64,000 nucleotides of DNA from Myxococcaceae bacterium (lineage in GTDB: Bacteria > Myxococcota > Myxococcia > Myxococcales > Myxococcaceae), in the NCBI GenBank assembly GCA_004173515.1, contig SECN01000001.1, positions 21,074 to 85,073 on the forward strand, given 5' to 3'. The position numbers and the translations under genes were made by a program. This document shows, piece after piece, positions 45,449 to 54,735 of this stretch (the first letter of the stretch is position 1; each line of letters starts with the position of its first letter). The notes under the pieces were generated by a model. It had not been told where the DNA came from, did no database searches, and saw nothing but the letters and a program-made list of their open reading frames with translations.

Positions 45449-46873
45449 ATGGCGATCTCCACCCTCCCTGAACGTCCGCGCGCGGTCCTCGTCGGTGTCC
45501 AGCTTCCGGGCGTCTCTGACGAAGAGCACGCCGCGGACTTCGCGGAGCTGCGCCGGCTGGTGCACACGCTGGGGTACGACGCGGTGGCCACCGTGTCCCA
45601 GAAGCGCGAGCGGCTGGCCACGGGCACGGTGCTGGGCACGGGCAAGCTCAAGGAGCTGGCCGCCCTCACCGGAGGCACGGGCGTGATTGTGTCCGGGGCG
45701 CAGGACCGGACGTCGAAGGCCCGCGAGAAGTGGGAGGCCGCCGCCAACACGGAGCCCGACCCCGAGGACGAGGCCGTCGAGGAGGACGCCGACGACGTGG
45801 AGCCGGAGGACGCCGCCCTGCCGCCGCCCTCGGAGGAGGACGACAAGGCGGAGCCCCGGCCCACCGTGGTGGTCGTGGACCACGAGCTGTCCCCGGGCCA
45901 GCTGCGCAACCTGGAGAAGGCCACCGGCGCGACGGTGATGGACCGCGCGGGCGTGATTGTCGACATCTTCCACCGGCACGCGAAGAGCCACGAAGCGCGG
46001 ATGCAGGTGGAGATCGCCCGGCTCAACTACCTGGCCCCCCGGCTGCGCGAATCCTCCGGAGGCCGCGAGCGGCAGCAGGGCCGTGGCGCGGGTGACTCGG
46101 CGGTGGAGCTGGACCGCCGCAAGATTCGCGACCGGCTGGCGGAGCTGCGCGAGGGCCTGGCGGCCATCCAGAAGGACCAGGACCACCGCCGCTACGCGCG
46201 CAGGGACCAGCTGCGCGTGGCGCTCGTCGGCTACACGAACGCGGGCAAGTCCTCGCTGATGCGCGCGTTGACGGGCAGCACGGTGCTGGTGGCCGACCAG
46301 CTCTTCGCGACGCTCGACACCACGGTGCGAGCCATCCAGCCGGAGACCCGTCCGCGCATCCTCGTCTCCGATACGGTGGGCTTCATCCAGAAGCTGCCGC
46401 ACGACCTGGTCGCGTCCTTCCGCTCCACCCTGGACGAGGCGCTGGAGGCGTCGCTGCTGCTCTACGTGGTGGACGCGTCGGACCCCACGTGGGCGTCGCA
46501 GCTGGAGGTCACCCGCACGGTGCTCCGGGAGATTGGCGCGGACTCCGTGCCGAGCAAGCTGCTCTTCAACAAGGCGGACCGGCTGGACGCGCCCGCGAAG
46601 GAGGCGCTGCTGGCGAAGCACCCGGACGCGCTGATGCTCTCCGCGCACCTGCCGGACGACGTGGCGATGCTGCGCAAGAACATCATCGCCTTCTTCGAGT
46701 CCTCCATGGTGGAGGCGGACCTGGTGATTCCCTACGCCCGGCAGGGGCGCATCAGCGAGGTGTACGAACACACCACGGTGGTGTCCCAGGCCTACGACGA
46801 GGTCGGCAGCCGGCTGCGCGTGCGGGGGCTTCCGGGAGCCATCGCGAAGCTCACCCAGGCGTTCCAGGAGTAG
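45449..46873 (+). CDS. hflX: Ribosome-associated GTPase HflX
   Basis: A 474-residue protein. The N-terminal HflX domain (ELRRLVHTLGYDAVATVSQKRE, GTGKLKELA, DHELSPGQLRNLEKATG, DIFHRHAKSHEARMQVEIARL) leads into the GTPase domain with G1 GYTNAGKSS, G3 DTVGFI and G4 NKAD. HflX rescues or splits stalled ribosomes in stress. Between GTGKLKEL and the DHELSPGQ strand lies an acidic insertion of about 40 residues (DPEDEAVEEDADDVEPEDA...) not present in the E. coli protein. Start at ATG 45449; no strong ribosome-binding site is seen. Confidence 0.9.
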   Translation: MAISTLPERPRAVLVGVQLPGVSDEEHAADFAELRRLVHTLGYDAVATVSQKRERLATGTVLGTGKLKELAALTGGTGVIVSGAQDRTSKAREKWEAAANTEPDPEDEAVEEDADDVEPEDAALPPPSEEDDKAEPRPTVVVVDHELSPGQLRNLEKATGATVMDRAGVIVDIFHRHAKSHEARMQVEIARLNYLAPRLRESSGGRERQQGRGAGDSAVELDRRKIRDRLAELREGLAAIQKDQDHRRYARRDQLRVALVGYTNAGKSSLMRALTGSTVLVADQLFATLDTTVRAIQPETRPRILVSDTVGFIQKLPHDLVASFRSTLDEALEASLLLYVVDASDPTWASQLEVTRTVLREIGADSVPSKLLFNKADRLDAPAKEALLAKHPDALMLSAHLPDDVAMLRKNIIAFFESSMVEADLVIPYARQGRISEVYEHTTVVSQAYDEVGSRLRVRGLPGAIAKLTQAFQE

Positions 46874-47010
46874 GCACCCGCACCGGACGGGCCGCAGGGA
46901 AGTCCCCCGCGCCATCCGGGAGTGCCCCGCCCGCTCCCCAGCAGCCGGCCAGGCGCTGACGCCCCGCGCGAAGCGGGAGGCCCGCGCCCGTCGTCCCTAG
47001 CTTCAGGTCC

Positions 47011-48561
47011 ATGACGTCTCCAGCCCCCGTGGTCGTCCCCTGGTCCGAACTCGAACAGGAGGCGCGCGAGCGCTTCGGCGTGGAGGCGTTTCGTCCCGGG
47101 CAGCGGGAGATCATCGAAGCGGTCATCGCCGGGCACGACGTGCTGGGCGTGCTGCCCACGGGCGCGGGCAAGAGCCTCACCTTCCAATTGCCGGCCCTGT
47201 TCGTGCCGGGCGCCACCGTGGTGGTCAGCCCGTTGATCGCCCTGATGCACGACCAGCGCGAGCACCTCACGGAGCGCTTCGACCTGGACGCCGCGAAGCT
47301 GGACTCCACCCTGAGCGCGAGCGCCCTGAAGACGCTGCAACGGGAGATCCGCCGGGGCGAGCACGAGTTCATCTACGTCACGCCCGAGCAACTGGAGAAC
47401 CCGGAGCGGCTGGAGCTGCTCAAGCGCGCGAACGTGAGCCTCTTCGTGGTGGACGAGGCCCACTGCGTCTCGCAATGGGGGCACGACTTCCGGCCCGCCT
47501 ATCTGGCGCTGGGGGATGCCATCCGCGCGCTGGGGCGTCCGCGCGTGCTCGCGCTCACGGCGACCGCCACGCGCCAGGTGCGCGAGGACATCCGCGCCCA
47601 ACTGGGGTTGAGGGACCCGGTGGTGGTGAGCACCGGCATCCAGCGCGACAACCTCACGCTGGAGGTCCTGCGCACGGTGAACCCGGAGCTCAAGCGCCAG
47701 AAGCTGCTGGAGCTGCTGCGCGGCTGTGGTGGCAGCGCCATCGTCTACACGGCCACCGTGAGGCGCGCGGACGAGCTGTGGCGCTGGTTGCGAGCCGAAG
47801 GGGTGGACGCGGAGCGCTACCACGGCAAGCTCAAGGCGGGGGAGCGCGAGGAGAACCAGCGCCGCTTCATGGACGGCACCACGCCGGTGGTGGTGGCGAC
47901 GAAGGCCTTCGGGCTGGGCATCGACAAGCAGGACCTGCGGCTCGTGGTGCACTACCACTTCCCCGATTCGCTGGAGAGCTACTACCAGGAGGCGGGACGG
48001 GCGGGCCGGGACGGGCTCCCCGCGCGCGCGGCGCTGCTGTACCGGTTGGAGGACAAGCGCATCCAGGGCTTCTTCCTGGGAGGCAAGTACCCGCGCCGGG
48101 AGGAGAGCCAGCAGCTCTACGCGGCCGTCAGCCGCCTGTGCGCGGGCGGCAGGAGCGTGGCGCTCAAGCGGCTCGCGGAGGGCAGCGGGCTGGGCGACAA
48201 GCGGACCCGGGTGCTCGTGGCGCAGCTGGTGGCGGCGGGGGTGCTGGAGCGCGGGTCCCGGGGCATCAAGCAACTGCGAGGCTTCGAGCGCCCCGAGGAG
48301 CTGGACGCGTACCTGGGGGCCTACGAGTCACGCCACCAGAGCGACCGTGAGCGCCTGGAGGCGATGATGCGCTATGGCAGCACCACGGCGTGCCGCTGGC
48401 GGGTGCTGGGGGACTACTTCGAGGAGCCGCGCGAGGACGACTGCGCGCACTGTGACAACTGCCAGGCGCGCGCGGAGGGTCGCTTCGATTACCAGCCTCC
48501 CGCGAGGCGGCGGATCCCCGAGCCGCTCATCGAACTCCAGGCGGTGGCGCCGGCGGCCTGA
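47011..48561 (+). CDS. recQ: RecQ-family DNA helicase
   Basis: A 516-residue helicase. Motif 0/I FRPGQREIIEAV and LPTGAGKSLTFQ, II VVDEAHCVSQWGHDFRP (DEAH with the RecQ aromatic loop), III LTATAT, IV AIVYTATV, V VATKAFGLGID and VI YYQEAGRAGRDG are all present. The RecQ-Ct zinc motif is CRWRVLGDYF...CAHCDNC. There is no HRDC domain, so this is a short RecQ (E. coli RecQ is about 610 residues). It unwinds DNA in recombination and fork repair. It follows hflX by 137 bp and is convergent with a lipoprotein gene. Confidence 0.9.
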   Translation: MTSPAPVVVPWSELEQEARERFGVEAFRPGQREIIEAVIAGHDVLGVLPTGAGKSLTFQLPALFVPGATVVVSPLIALMHDQREHLTERFDLDAAKLDSTLSASALKTLQREIRRGEHEFIYVTPEQLENPERLELLKRANVSLFVVDEAHCVSQWGHDFRPAYLALGDAIRALGRPRVLALTATATRQVREDIRAQLGLRDPVVVSTGIQRDNLTLEVLRTVNPELKRQKLLELLRGCGGSAIVYTATVRRADELWRWLRAEGVDAERYHGKLKAGEREENQRRFMDGTTPVVVATKAFGLGIDKQDLRLVVHYHFPDSLESYYQEAGRAGRDGLPARAALLYRLEDKRIQGFFLGGKYPRREESQQLYAAVSRLCAGGRSVALKRLAEGSGLGDKRTRVLVAQLVAAGVLERGSRGIKQLRGFERPEELDAYLGAYESRHQSDRERLEAMMRYGSTTACRWRVLGDYFEEPREDDCAHCDNCQARAEGRFDYQPPARRRIPEPLIELQAVAPAA

Positions 48562-48590
48562 GACACGACCGCCGACGTGAAGCGCGGCCT

Positions 48591-49400
48591 TCAGCGGAGC
48601 ACGGGCACCGTCACGGGCTCCTTTTCGTCCACGGTGATCTCCGCCTTGCCCACGCGCCACAGCACGGGCTGGAAGGCAATCTTCAGGCTGTGCCCGTCCG
48701 CGGTCTCCATCAGGGCGATGCCTTCCTTGGGCAGGTAGTTGCCCACCTCGTATTCCAGCTCGGTGAGGGTGAAGCGGTCGGTGCCCTCGGGGCCCGTCAC
48801 CTCACCCGGACCGTCGAACACCAGCGACGTGCTCCCGATGAGGGGCACGCCGTCGCGCAGGCTCACGCGGTTGTTCGCATGGAAGGTGTAGCCCTGGCGG
48901 CCGGGCACGTCGCCCTCCACCTCCGAGAACAGGCGCGTCTCATCGCCGCAGGTGCCGTAGCCCACCTTCGCCTGGAGCGGCTGTCCGTCCACCGTCATGC
49001 CGCGCAGGTCCGCGTGCATCTCCATCAGGTCCTGGCCGCCCCGGTACTCCAGGACGGCCTGGCCTGTGAAGCGCAGCCCGTGCACCGAACAGCCACCGTC
49101 CGCGAACTTCAGCACCACGGCGTCGGTGACGTCATCCACCACGGTCACGGTGGCCGTCGCGCAGGACACCCGCGCGGACAGTCCCTCCGCGGCGTGGGTC
49201 AGGAACGAGCGCCGGGGCTCACCGCACGTGTACACGGGCATGAGGCCCAGCACCTCCAGCGCACCGCGCACCAGATGGGCCGAGGCCGCCACGCGCTCCA
49301 CGCGCGCCGTCGCATCGTTGATCTCCCCCTGGGTGAGCGTGTTGTCGCCACAGGCGGTGGCGAGGAAGGCAAGGGCGGCGATGCAGGTGGCGCGACGCAT
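48591..49400 (-). CDS. Hypothetical lipoprotein
   Basis: A 269-residue protein with signal and lipobox (AALAFLATACGD) and a GGAG about 7 bases before ATG 49400. The mature chain is a single beta-rich domain (VSCATATVTVVDDVTDAVVLKF, GQAVLEYRGGQDLMEMHADLRG) with several cysteines. No recognised family. It faces recQ convergently; the R3H ATPase gene lies 237 bp upstream on the same strand, too far for certain co-transcription. Confidence 0.7.
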   Translation of the reverse strand: MRRATCIAALAFLATACGDNTLTQGEINDATARVERVAASAHLVRGALEVLGLMPVYTCGEPRRSFLTHAAEGLSARVSCATATVTVVDDVTDAVVLKFADGGCSVHGLRFTGQAVLEYRGGQDLMEMHADLRGMTVDGQPLQAKVGYGTCGDETRLFSEVEGDVPGRQGYTFHANNRVSLRDGVPLIGSTSLVFDGPGEVTGPEGTDRFTLTELEYEVGNYLPKEGIALMETADGHSLKIAFQPVLWRVGKAEITVDEKEPVTVPVLR

Positions 49401-49637
49401 GGATGTCTCCGGGAAATGGGTTGGGGTTCCGCCGCTTCCCGGCGGCGGACCGTGCCCGGATACTCAGCAACCCGCGTGCCTCCATTCAACCCCTCGAATC
49501 CAAAGGGAAAGGGCAACCATGACCCCACCGGGCGTGTGCAGCGCGCTGCGCACTCACGGGCGGGCCCGTCAGGGCGTGTCGGTCAGGGGGCGAAGCGTGT
49601 CGCGGCCACCGGGTGTTTCGTTGGACCCCGTTGTGTC

Positions 49638-51302
49638 CTACGGCTCGGAACCGTCCTCCTCTTCGTGCGCCGCCTCGGCCCCGGCCTCCACGTCATCCTC
49701 CGGAAGCTCCTCGTCCACGGGCTCGGGCTCGGGTTCGGAGGCCTCCGCCACGCCAGCGCCCGCCGGGTAGATGACCAGGTGGCGCTTCGGTTCGCTGCCC
49801 AGGCTCACCGCTTCCAGGCGGTTGCGGATGACGAGCGTGTGCTGCACGCGCCGCAGGCGGGAAGGACGGGGCGCCAGCGGCACGGGCTGCCCTTCCGCGA
49901 GCACGCGGCGGATGGCCTCCTGCGCATCGGCCACGGCGGCGCGGACCTCTTCCGGATCCACGCCTTCCAGGAGGTTCAGCTCGGAGCGCAGCGCCCGGCG
50001 CATCTCGGTGGCGCTGTTGCGCTTGATGACCAGCACGCGCGCGCCCCCCCGTTCCGCGGCCCGGCGCAGGCGCGGCGAGTTGGCGCGGCTGCGCGCGGTG
50101 AGCACCAGCTCGGCGTTCTCCGGACGTCCCACCACCACGGCCTCCACGGGCAGGTCGCGCAGCACGCGCTCCAGCAGCTCGCGGCTCACCGCGTGCACCG
50201 CGATGCGGAGCGGTCCGGCCCGGGGCGCGCCCAGGGCCGGCGTACCCGGGGGCACGAGTCCCCCCGGAGGCGTGGCCTCCACGACCTCGGGTGTCGCCTC
50301 CACGAGCACCGTGTCGCCCTGCTGCCGGCGGCGCTCGCCCCCCACCTCCGTGCCCGCGAGCAGCCGGTCCACGGCGGCGCCCGTGTCGCGGTGCACGCGC
50401 ACCTCCTCGCGGTTCACCATCTCCACCACGATGTCGAAGGTGGGCGTCCCCTTGCGCTCGGTCACCGTCTTCTGCGTGCGCCGACGACGGGCCTCCTCGT
50501 CGCTCAGGGTGACGGTGTGCACGCCGCCCACGAGGTCGGAGAGCGTGGGGTTCAGCACCAGGTTCTCCAGCGTGTTGCCGTGCGCGGTGGCCACCAGTTG
50601 TACGCCCCGCTCGGCGATGGTGCGCGCGGCGGCGGCCTCCGCGGAGGTGCCAATCTCATCCACGACGATGGCCTCCGGCATGTGGTTCTCCACCGCTTCG
50701 ATCATCACGTCGTGCTGGCGGTCCGGCCGGCTCACCTGCATGCGCCGCGCGCCCCCGATGCCCGGATGCGGGATGTCCCCGTCGCCGCCAATCTCGTTGG
50801 AGGTGTCCACCACCATCACGCGCTTGCCCAGCGCGTCCGCGAGCACGCGCGCCACCTCGCGCAGCTTCGTCGTCTTGCCCACGCCGGGCCGCCCCAGCAG
50901 CAGCAGGTTCTTCCCCGAGTCCACCAGGTCCCGGAGCATGTCGATGGTGCCCACGATGGCGCGGCCCACGCGCAGCGTGAGCCCCACCACGCGGCCCTGC
51001 CGGTTGCGGATCGCCGACACGCGGTGCAGCGTCCGCTCGATGCCGGCCCGGTTGTCCCCACCCGGCTCCCCCACCCGCGAGAGCACCTCCTGCAACGCGT
51101 CCGCGTCCACCGGCACGTCGGACAGGCGCGCCACGCGGCCCACGAGCCGCGCCTCGGGAGGCCGCCCCAGGTCCATCACCACCTCCAACAGCTCCGCCTG
51201 GGGCAGCCCCCGCACCGCGTCCTGGAGCGGCGGGGGCAGGACCGCCACCAGCAGGGCGAAGTCGTCCGGAAGGGCAGGGGGCTGGGGGGAGGTGGGGTCC
51301 AT
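49638..51302 (-). CDS. R3H-domain AAA ATPase, SpoIIIAA/Ycf45-like
   Basis: A 554-residue cytoplasmic protein. After an N-terminal domain (DALQEVLSRVGEPGGDNRAGI, LHRVSAIRNRQGRVVGLTLR) the ATPase core has Walker A LGRPGVGKTTKL, a sensor strand VMVVDTSNEIGGDG and Walker B AIVVDEIG, all typical of the SpoIIIAA/Ycf45 subfamily. A variable linker leads to an R3H domain (RRVQHTLVIRNRLEAVSLGSEPKRHLVIYP), which binds single-stranded nucleic acid, then an acidic tail. The cellular role of these proteins outside endospore formers is unclear. A GGGAG lies about 8 bases before ATG 51302. It is divergent from the receiver gene. Confidence 0.85.
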   Translation of the reverse strand: MDPTSPQPPALPDDFALLVAVLPPPLQDAVRGLPQAELLEVVMDLGRPPEARLVGRVARLSDVPVDADALQEVLSRVGEPGGDNRAGIERTLHRVSAIRNRQGRVVGLTLRVGRAIVGTIDMLRDLVDSGKNLLLLGRPGVGKTTKLREVARVLADALGKRVMVVDTSNEIGGDGDIPHPGIGGARRMQVSRPDRQHDVMIEAVENHMPEAIVVDEIGTSAEAAAARTIAERGVQLVATAHGNTLENLVLNPTLSDLVGGVHTVTLSDEEARRRRTQKTVTERKGTPTFDIVVEMVNREEVRVHRDTGAAVDRLLAGTEVGGERRRQQGDTVLVEATPEVVEATPPGGLVPPGTPALGAPRAGPLRIAVHAVSRELLERVLRDLPVEAVVVGRPENAELVLTARSRANSPRLRRAAERGGARVLVIKRNSATEMRRALRSELNLLEGVDPEEVRAAVADAQEAIRRVLAEGQPVPLAPRPSRLRRVQHTLVIRNRLEAVSLGSEPKRHLVIYPAGAGVAEASEPEPEPVDEELPEDDVEAGAEAAHEEEDGSEP

Positions 51303-51599
51303 GCGCGGTCTCCCTCTTTAGTCATCTCCGGGGTCACCCGCCCTCATCCCCGCGTCCGGGCCATGTGTCGGGAGGCGGCGCGACTTGCTGAGTTGACCGG
51401 TGCGGGATGACCTCCCACCCCCTGGACGGTCAGCGAATCGTGCGCACCTTCGTCACTCCGTGTGTCACTCCCCGTAAACCCAGAGTCTCGGGTAATTGCA
51501 GGGAGTACAGTTATTGTGTAGAATCACATAGTGCCTGGAAGCGGTGTGTTTCAGGCATTCCCCCCCCCTCGGCAGTGCGTTGGAAGGCAGGAGACGAGC
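51303..51599. other. Divergent intergenic region with AT-rich promoter
   Basis: This 297-bp region separates the R3H ATPase and the orphan receiver. Its right half is markedly AT-richer than the surroundings and holds the promoter described separately. Nothing else recognisable is present. Confidence 0.5.
51496..51524 (+). promoter_or_regulatory. Sigma-70-type promoter for the orphan receiver gene
   Basis: TTGCAG and TAGAAT are separated by exactly 17 bases, a close match to -35/-10 consensus in an AT-rich pocket. Transcription would start near 51531, leaving a leader of about 70 bases before the receiver ATG at 51600. Confidence 0.55.
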
Positions 51600-52046
51600 A
51601 TGGCGGACGGCAAGCTGAAGGCGCTGGTGGTGGACGACGATCCGCTCGTCCTCGAACTGGTGGAGCGCTCCATCACCCGCTACGGCTTCGAGGTCACGAC
51701 GACGCGCGCGGCGTTGGGCGTGGCGAACCTCATCCGGGTGCACCAGCCGGACATCGTGCTGCTGGACGTGAACATCCCGGCGCTGAGCGGCGACCGCATC
51801 CTGGGCGTGGTGCGGCAGTTCGCGGGTCCGGAGACGTTGTTCATCCTGTACTCGTCCATGGACGAGTCGAAGCTGCGCGAGCTGATGCGCACGGCGGGCG
51901 CGGACGGCTACATCCCCAAGAGCGTGAGTGGCCCGGAGCTGGCCCTCAAGCTGTCGGGCCTTCACCGCAAGTGGATGGCGACCCGGCCCGTGGGCTCGGC
52001 CCAGTCCCAGAGCACCACCGCCCAGGTGTCGGTGACGTCCGGGTAG
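51600..52046 (+). CDS. Orphan single-domain response regulator
   Basis: A 148-residue receiver. It has the acidic pocket DDDP, the phosphoacceptor Asp in VLLDVNIPAL, the conserved Ser/Thr region in YSSMDESKL and the Lys in YIPKSVSG, so it should be phosphorylatable. There is no output domain; the tail (ATRPVGSAQSQSTTAQVSVTSG) is low-complexity. ATG 51600 follows GGAG by 8 bases. No kinase is adjacent. Its last 85 bp overlap the convergent GNAT gene, whose 3' end is antisense to this tail. Confidence 0.85.
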   Translation: MADGKLKALVVDDDPLVLELVERSITRYGFEVTTTRAALGVANLIRVHQPDIVLLDVNIPALSGDRILGVVRQFAGPETLFILYSSMDESKLRELMRTAGADGYIPKSVSGPELALKLSGLHRKWMATRPVGSAQSQSTTAQVSVTSG

Positions 52047-52555
52047 GTGTGGACGGTCTGGAAGCCGACCCGCTCATGCGCGCGCAGTGAGCGGGTGTTG
52101 TGCACGGAGACCTCGGTGATGACGCAGTCGAACCGGTCCCGGAGTCGTTCGCGGTGTTGGTGGTAGAGCGCGTCGAACAGGCCCATCCCCCGGTGGGCCT
52201 TGTCGATGCAGATCTGCCCCATCACGTAGAAGCGCTGGTCCTTCAGGGGGCGCCCCCTGAAGTCGATCCGTTCGAGGAGCGCGAACATCGGCTCCAGGAC
52301 GGGGACGAGCTCCCGGCACTCCCGAGGCATCACCAGGGCATAGGCCACGACCTCGGCGCCGTGCAGGGCGATGATGCTCGGCGCCAGCGCGTGCATGGCC
52401 TCCAGCGTGGGGAGGTCATGCGCCACGGTGACGAAGCCCTGGTCGAGCCGCTCCTCCGGGGACAGGCCCTGCTTCAGGTTCTTGCGTTGCAGGGCCAGGA
52501 CCTGTTCGAGCTCCGAGCGGGACTGGACGGCCCTCACGCTGTAGGGATGCGACAT
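51962..52555 (-). CDS. GNAT-family N-acetyltransferase
   Basis: A 197-residue protein starting at ATG 52555 (MSHPYSVRAVQSR). The GNAT core is visible: strand QRFYVMGQICIDKAHRGMGLFDALYHQ, where RGMGLF is the acetyl-CoA pyrophosphate loop, then FDCVITEVSVHNTRSLRAHERVGFQTV, the classic N-x-x-S/A-x-x-x-x-x-x-G-F block. It transfers an acetyl group from acetyl-CoA to an amine; the substrate is unknown. Its 3' end overlaps the convergent receiver gene by 85 bp. The ECF sigma gene lies 32 bp upstream on the same strand. Confidence 0.85.
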   Translation of the reverse strand: MSHPYSVRAVQSRSELEQVLALQRKNLKQGLSPEERLDQGFVTVAHDLPTLEAMHALAPSIIALHGAEVVAYALVMPRECRELVPVLEPMFALLERIDFRGRPLKDQRFYVMGQICIDKAHRGMGLFDALYHQHRERLRDRFDCVITEVSVHNTRSLRAHERVGFQTVHTYPDVTDTWAVVLWDWAEPTGRVAIHLR

Positions 52556-52587
52556 GGCGTGAGAGCATAGGCCGGCTGTCGTCGGAC

Positions 52588-53145
52588 TCACCCGCTCGAC
52601 TGCTTGCGGCGGCGTTCGGCCACGTCGCGCAGGTGTTCGCGCAGGCGGATGCGGGCGTGGAACAGCCAGGTGCCCACGGTGCCCTCCGGTGCTCCGAGCA
52701 GGCGGCCGATCTCCGCGTGGCGCAGCCCCTCCGAGTGCATCTCGAAGGTCCTGCGCAGGGTGTAGGGGAGCGCGGCGATGGCTTCGCGCAGCTCCGCTTC
52801 GGAGATGCGCTCCCACAGCTCCGGGGCCGGCGCGTCCGGCTCCTCGAAGAGCTTGTGCACGTTGTCCAGCGTGATGGCCCGCGAGGCCTCCGGCTTCTGA
52901 CGGCGGCACTGGTCCATGAAGACGGTGTGCAGCGACCGCACCAACCAGGCGCGGCGTTCGGGCTCCGACCACGACTGGAGCATGTCCCACTTCAGCAGGG
53001 CGCGGAGCAGCACGTCATGGACCAGGCTGTCGCAGTCCTCGGTACTCCCGCCACAGAGGTTGCGGGCGACGACGCGCAGGATGGGCTGATGACGGACAGC
53101 GAAGATGGCGTACTCCATGTCTGAACGGTCAATCTCCTCGGACAT
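52588..53145 (-). CDS. ECF-like RNA polymerase sigma factor
   Basis: A 185-residue sigma factor. Region 2 is seen in AIFAVRHQPILRVVARNLCGGSTEDCDSLVHDVLLRALL and RRAWLVRSLHTVFMDQCRRQK; region 4 in LPYTLRRTFEMHSEGLRHAEIGRLLGAPEGTVGTWLFHARIRLREHL. No anti-sigma gene is adjacent, unlike the sigma factor at 25256. ATG 53145 is used; ATG 53118 with a better placed GAGGAG is an alternative. It may be co-transcribed with the GNAT gene (32-bp gap) and is divergent from the Imm33-domain gene. Confidence 0.85.
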   Translation of the reverse strand: MSEEIDRSDMEYAIFAVRHQPILRVVARNLCGGSTEDCDSLVHDVLLRALLKWDMLQSWSEPERRAWLVRSLHTVFMDQCRRQKPEASRAITLDNVHKLFEEPDAPAPELWERISEAELREAIAALPYTLRRTFEMHSEGLRHAEIGRLLGAPEGTVGTWLFHARIRLREHLRDVAERRRKQSSG

Positions 53146-53276
53146 TGTGAAACCCCCATTCCGTGACGAACAGGAAACGTGATGGGTGTCATTTCATTTT
53201 GGAATCGAGGGGCTTGAGGGGTTGGCGGGGCGCGGAAGAGGCAGGGCACCAGGGGGCGGAAGGTAGAATCGCGTCC

Positions 53277-54584
53277 ATGACGAAGTCCGCGAAGACACCC
53301 GCCGCCGTGGTGCTGGGAGAGGTCGACCTGCCCGAGGGCCAGCTGCTCATCCTGGACCCGGGCCTGGGGCGCTTCTGGCGGCACGACGCGGAGCCGGCGT
53401 CGCCCCGGAAGAAGGACCCGGCAGCTCACGACCTGCGCATCGTGGGGCCGGACGCGGAGGCGGCGGGGCGCGCCTATGACCGCGAGTTTGATCCGCGCCA
53501 CCTCTTCGACCGGACGGATCCGCAGGATGCGGTGAAGCACTTCGGTCGGTTCGCGAAGGAGCAGGGCTTCGACGCGCGAGCGGAGGTGTTGTCGTCGCGC
53601 GTTCCCCACGCGGAACGGGCGCGGCTGGCGGTCGAGCACGGAAAGGGATTGGGGGTGGTGAAGTACAACGGCCTGTGGGCGGTGGTGGCGGACGGCCTGC
53701 CGCGCGACCGGGGACTGCAAGTGATTGGCGTGCCGATGCCGCGCGGGGAGTTCGCGGGGCGCTGGCGCTCCATCGACGTGGTGGTGGATGGGAAGGCGGA
53801 AGCGGTGCGTTCGGAGCAGGTGTCCGGCGTGATGGTGGACCACGGCCAGTTGTTGTTCGCGGGGCTGGGGCCCATGGGCCGGTTCCGGATGTGGGAGTCA
53901 TTGGACGGGCTGGCGGACTACGTGTTCTTCGGCAAGGACGCGCCGGCGCTCGCGAAGGAGCTGGGCGCGAGCGACCTGGGAAAGGGCGTGTTCGGCTGGA
54001 AGGACCTGCCGGTGGCTCAGGTGGGGGAGAAGGCCACGCCGCTTCAGGAGCGCATCGGGAAGGACTCGCTCGCGGTGGGGGTGGACTACCGGCCGCACTG
54101 CAACCTGGAGCGGCTGAACGCGCAACTGCGTGAGAGCGAGGAGGACGCGGGCTCGTTGGTGCTCGATGGCGCGAGAGCCGTAGGGTGTGGGAACCGCTGG
54201 GGGGATGGCATCTTCCCGGTGAGCCGCCACTTCGACGCGAAGGGACGGACGGTGCGCCTGCGGGTGGAACTGGGCACGGAGGAGCGGCAGCAATTGCTGC
54301 GCAGGATTCAGCTCCGGCAGCGCGCGGCCATCGTCACGCGGGCCATCCTGGACGACGGTGAGCCCATCCGTTTCGCGGAAAGGATGAAGCCGCACTCCGC
54401 GCAGGACAGCGGCTGGGCGTTCTCGTCGGGCGTGGAGGATGACACGTACATGAAGAAGGCGTCGAACCTGGTGGTGGTGTCCCTGCGTTCGCTGCTCGCG
54501 CGGTGCAAGGAACTGGATGCCATCCTGGACGCGCCCGTGGGGTCGGTGTTCCGGCGTGAAGGGGAGGGGTTCGTGCCGGAGTAG
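53277..54584 (+). CDS. Imm33 (DUF2185)-domain protein
   Basis: A 435-residue cytoplasmic protein. The last 80 residues (FAERMKPHSAQDSGWAFSSG, then VEDDTYMKKASNL, then ILDAPVGSVFRRE) match the Imm33/DUF2185 pattern of a DSGW block, an ED(D)TY block and a final L-D-P-GS-F strand. Imm33 proteins are immunity factors in polymorphic toxin systems or housekeeping proteins of unknown role. The first 340 residues are mixed alpha/beta and unrecognised. There is no toxin gene adjacent, so an orphan immunity gene or a different function is possible. Start at ATG 53277. Confidence 0.7.
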   Translation: MTKSAKTPAAVVLGEVDLPEGQLLILDPGLGRFWRHDAEPASPRKKDPAAHDLRIVGPDAEAAGRAYDREFDPRHLFDRTDPQDAVKHFGRFAKEQGFDARAEVLSSRVPHAERARLAVEHGKGLGVVKYNGLWAVVADGLPRDRGLQVIGVPMPRGEFAGRWRSIDVVVDGKAEAVRSEQVSGVMVDHGQLLFAGLGPMGRFRMWESLDGLADYVFFGKDAPALAKELGASDLGKGVFGWKDLPVAQVGEKATPLQERIGKDSLAVGVDYRPHCNLERLNAQLRESEEDAGSLVLDGARAVGCGNRWGDGIFPVSRHFDAKGRTVRLRVELGTEERQQLLRRIQLRQRAAIVTRAILDDGEPIRFAERMKPHSAQDSGWAFSSGVEDDTYMKKASNLVVVSLRSLLARCKELDAILDAPVGSVFRREGEGFVPE

Positions 54585-54735
54585 GCGTGCCTCCAGGGAT
54601 CCGTGGCCCCATCAGATTTCTGGGAGGCGCATTGCCTTCCCTGCGCGGCAAGGTTGCGGAATCCCTGCGAAGACTCTTCTGGTCCGCTCCTTGCTGTGCG
54701 TCGGGCGCGGTCACACTTCGGCTGAAGGAGCTTCA

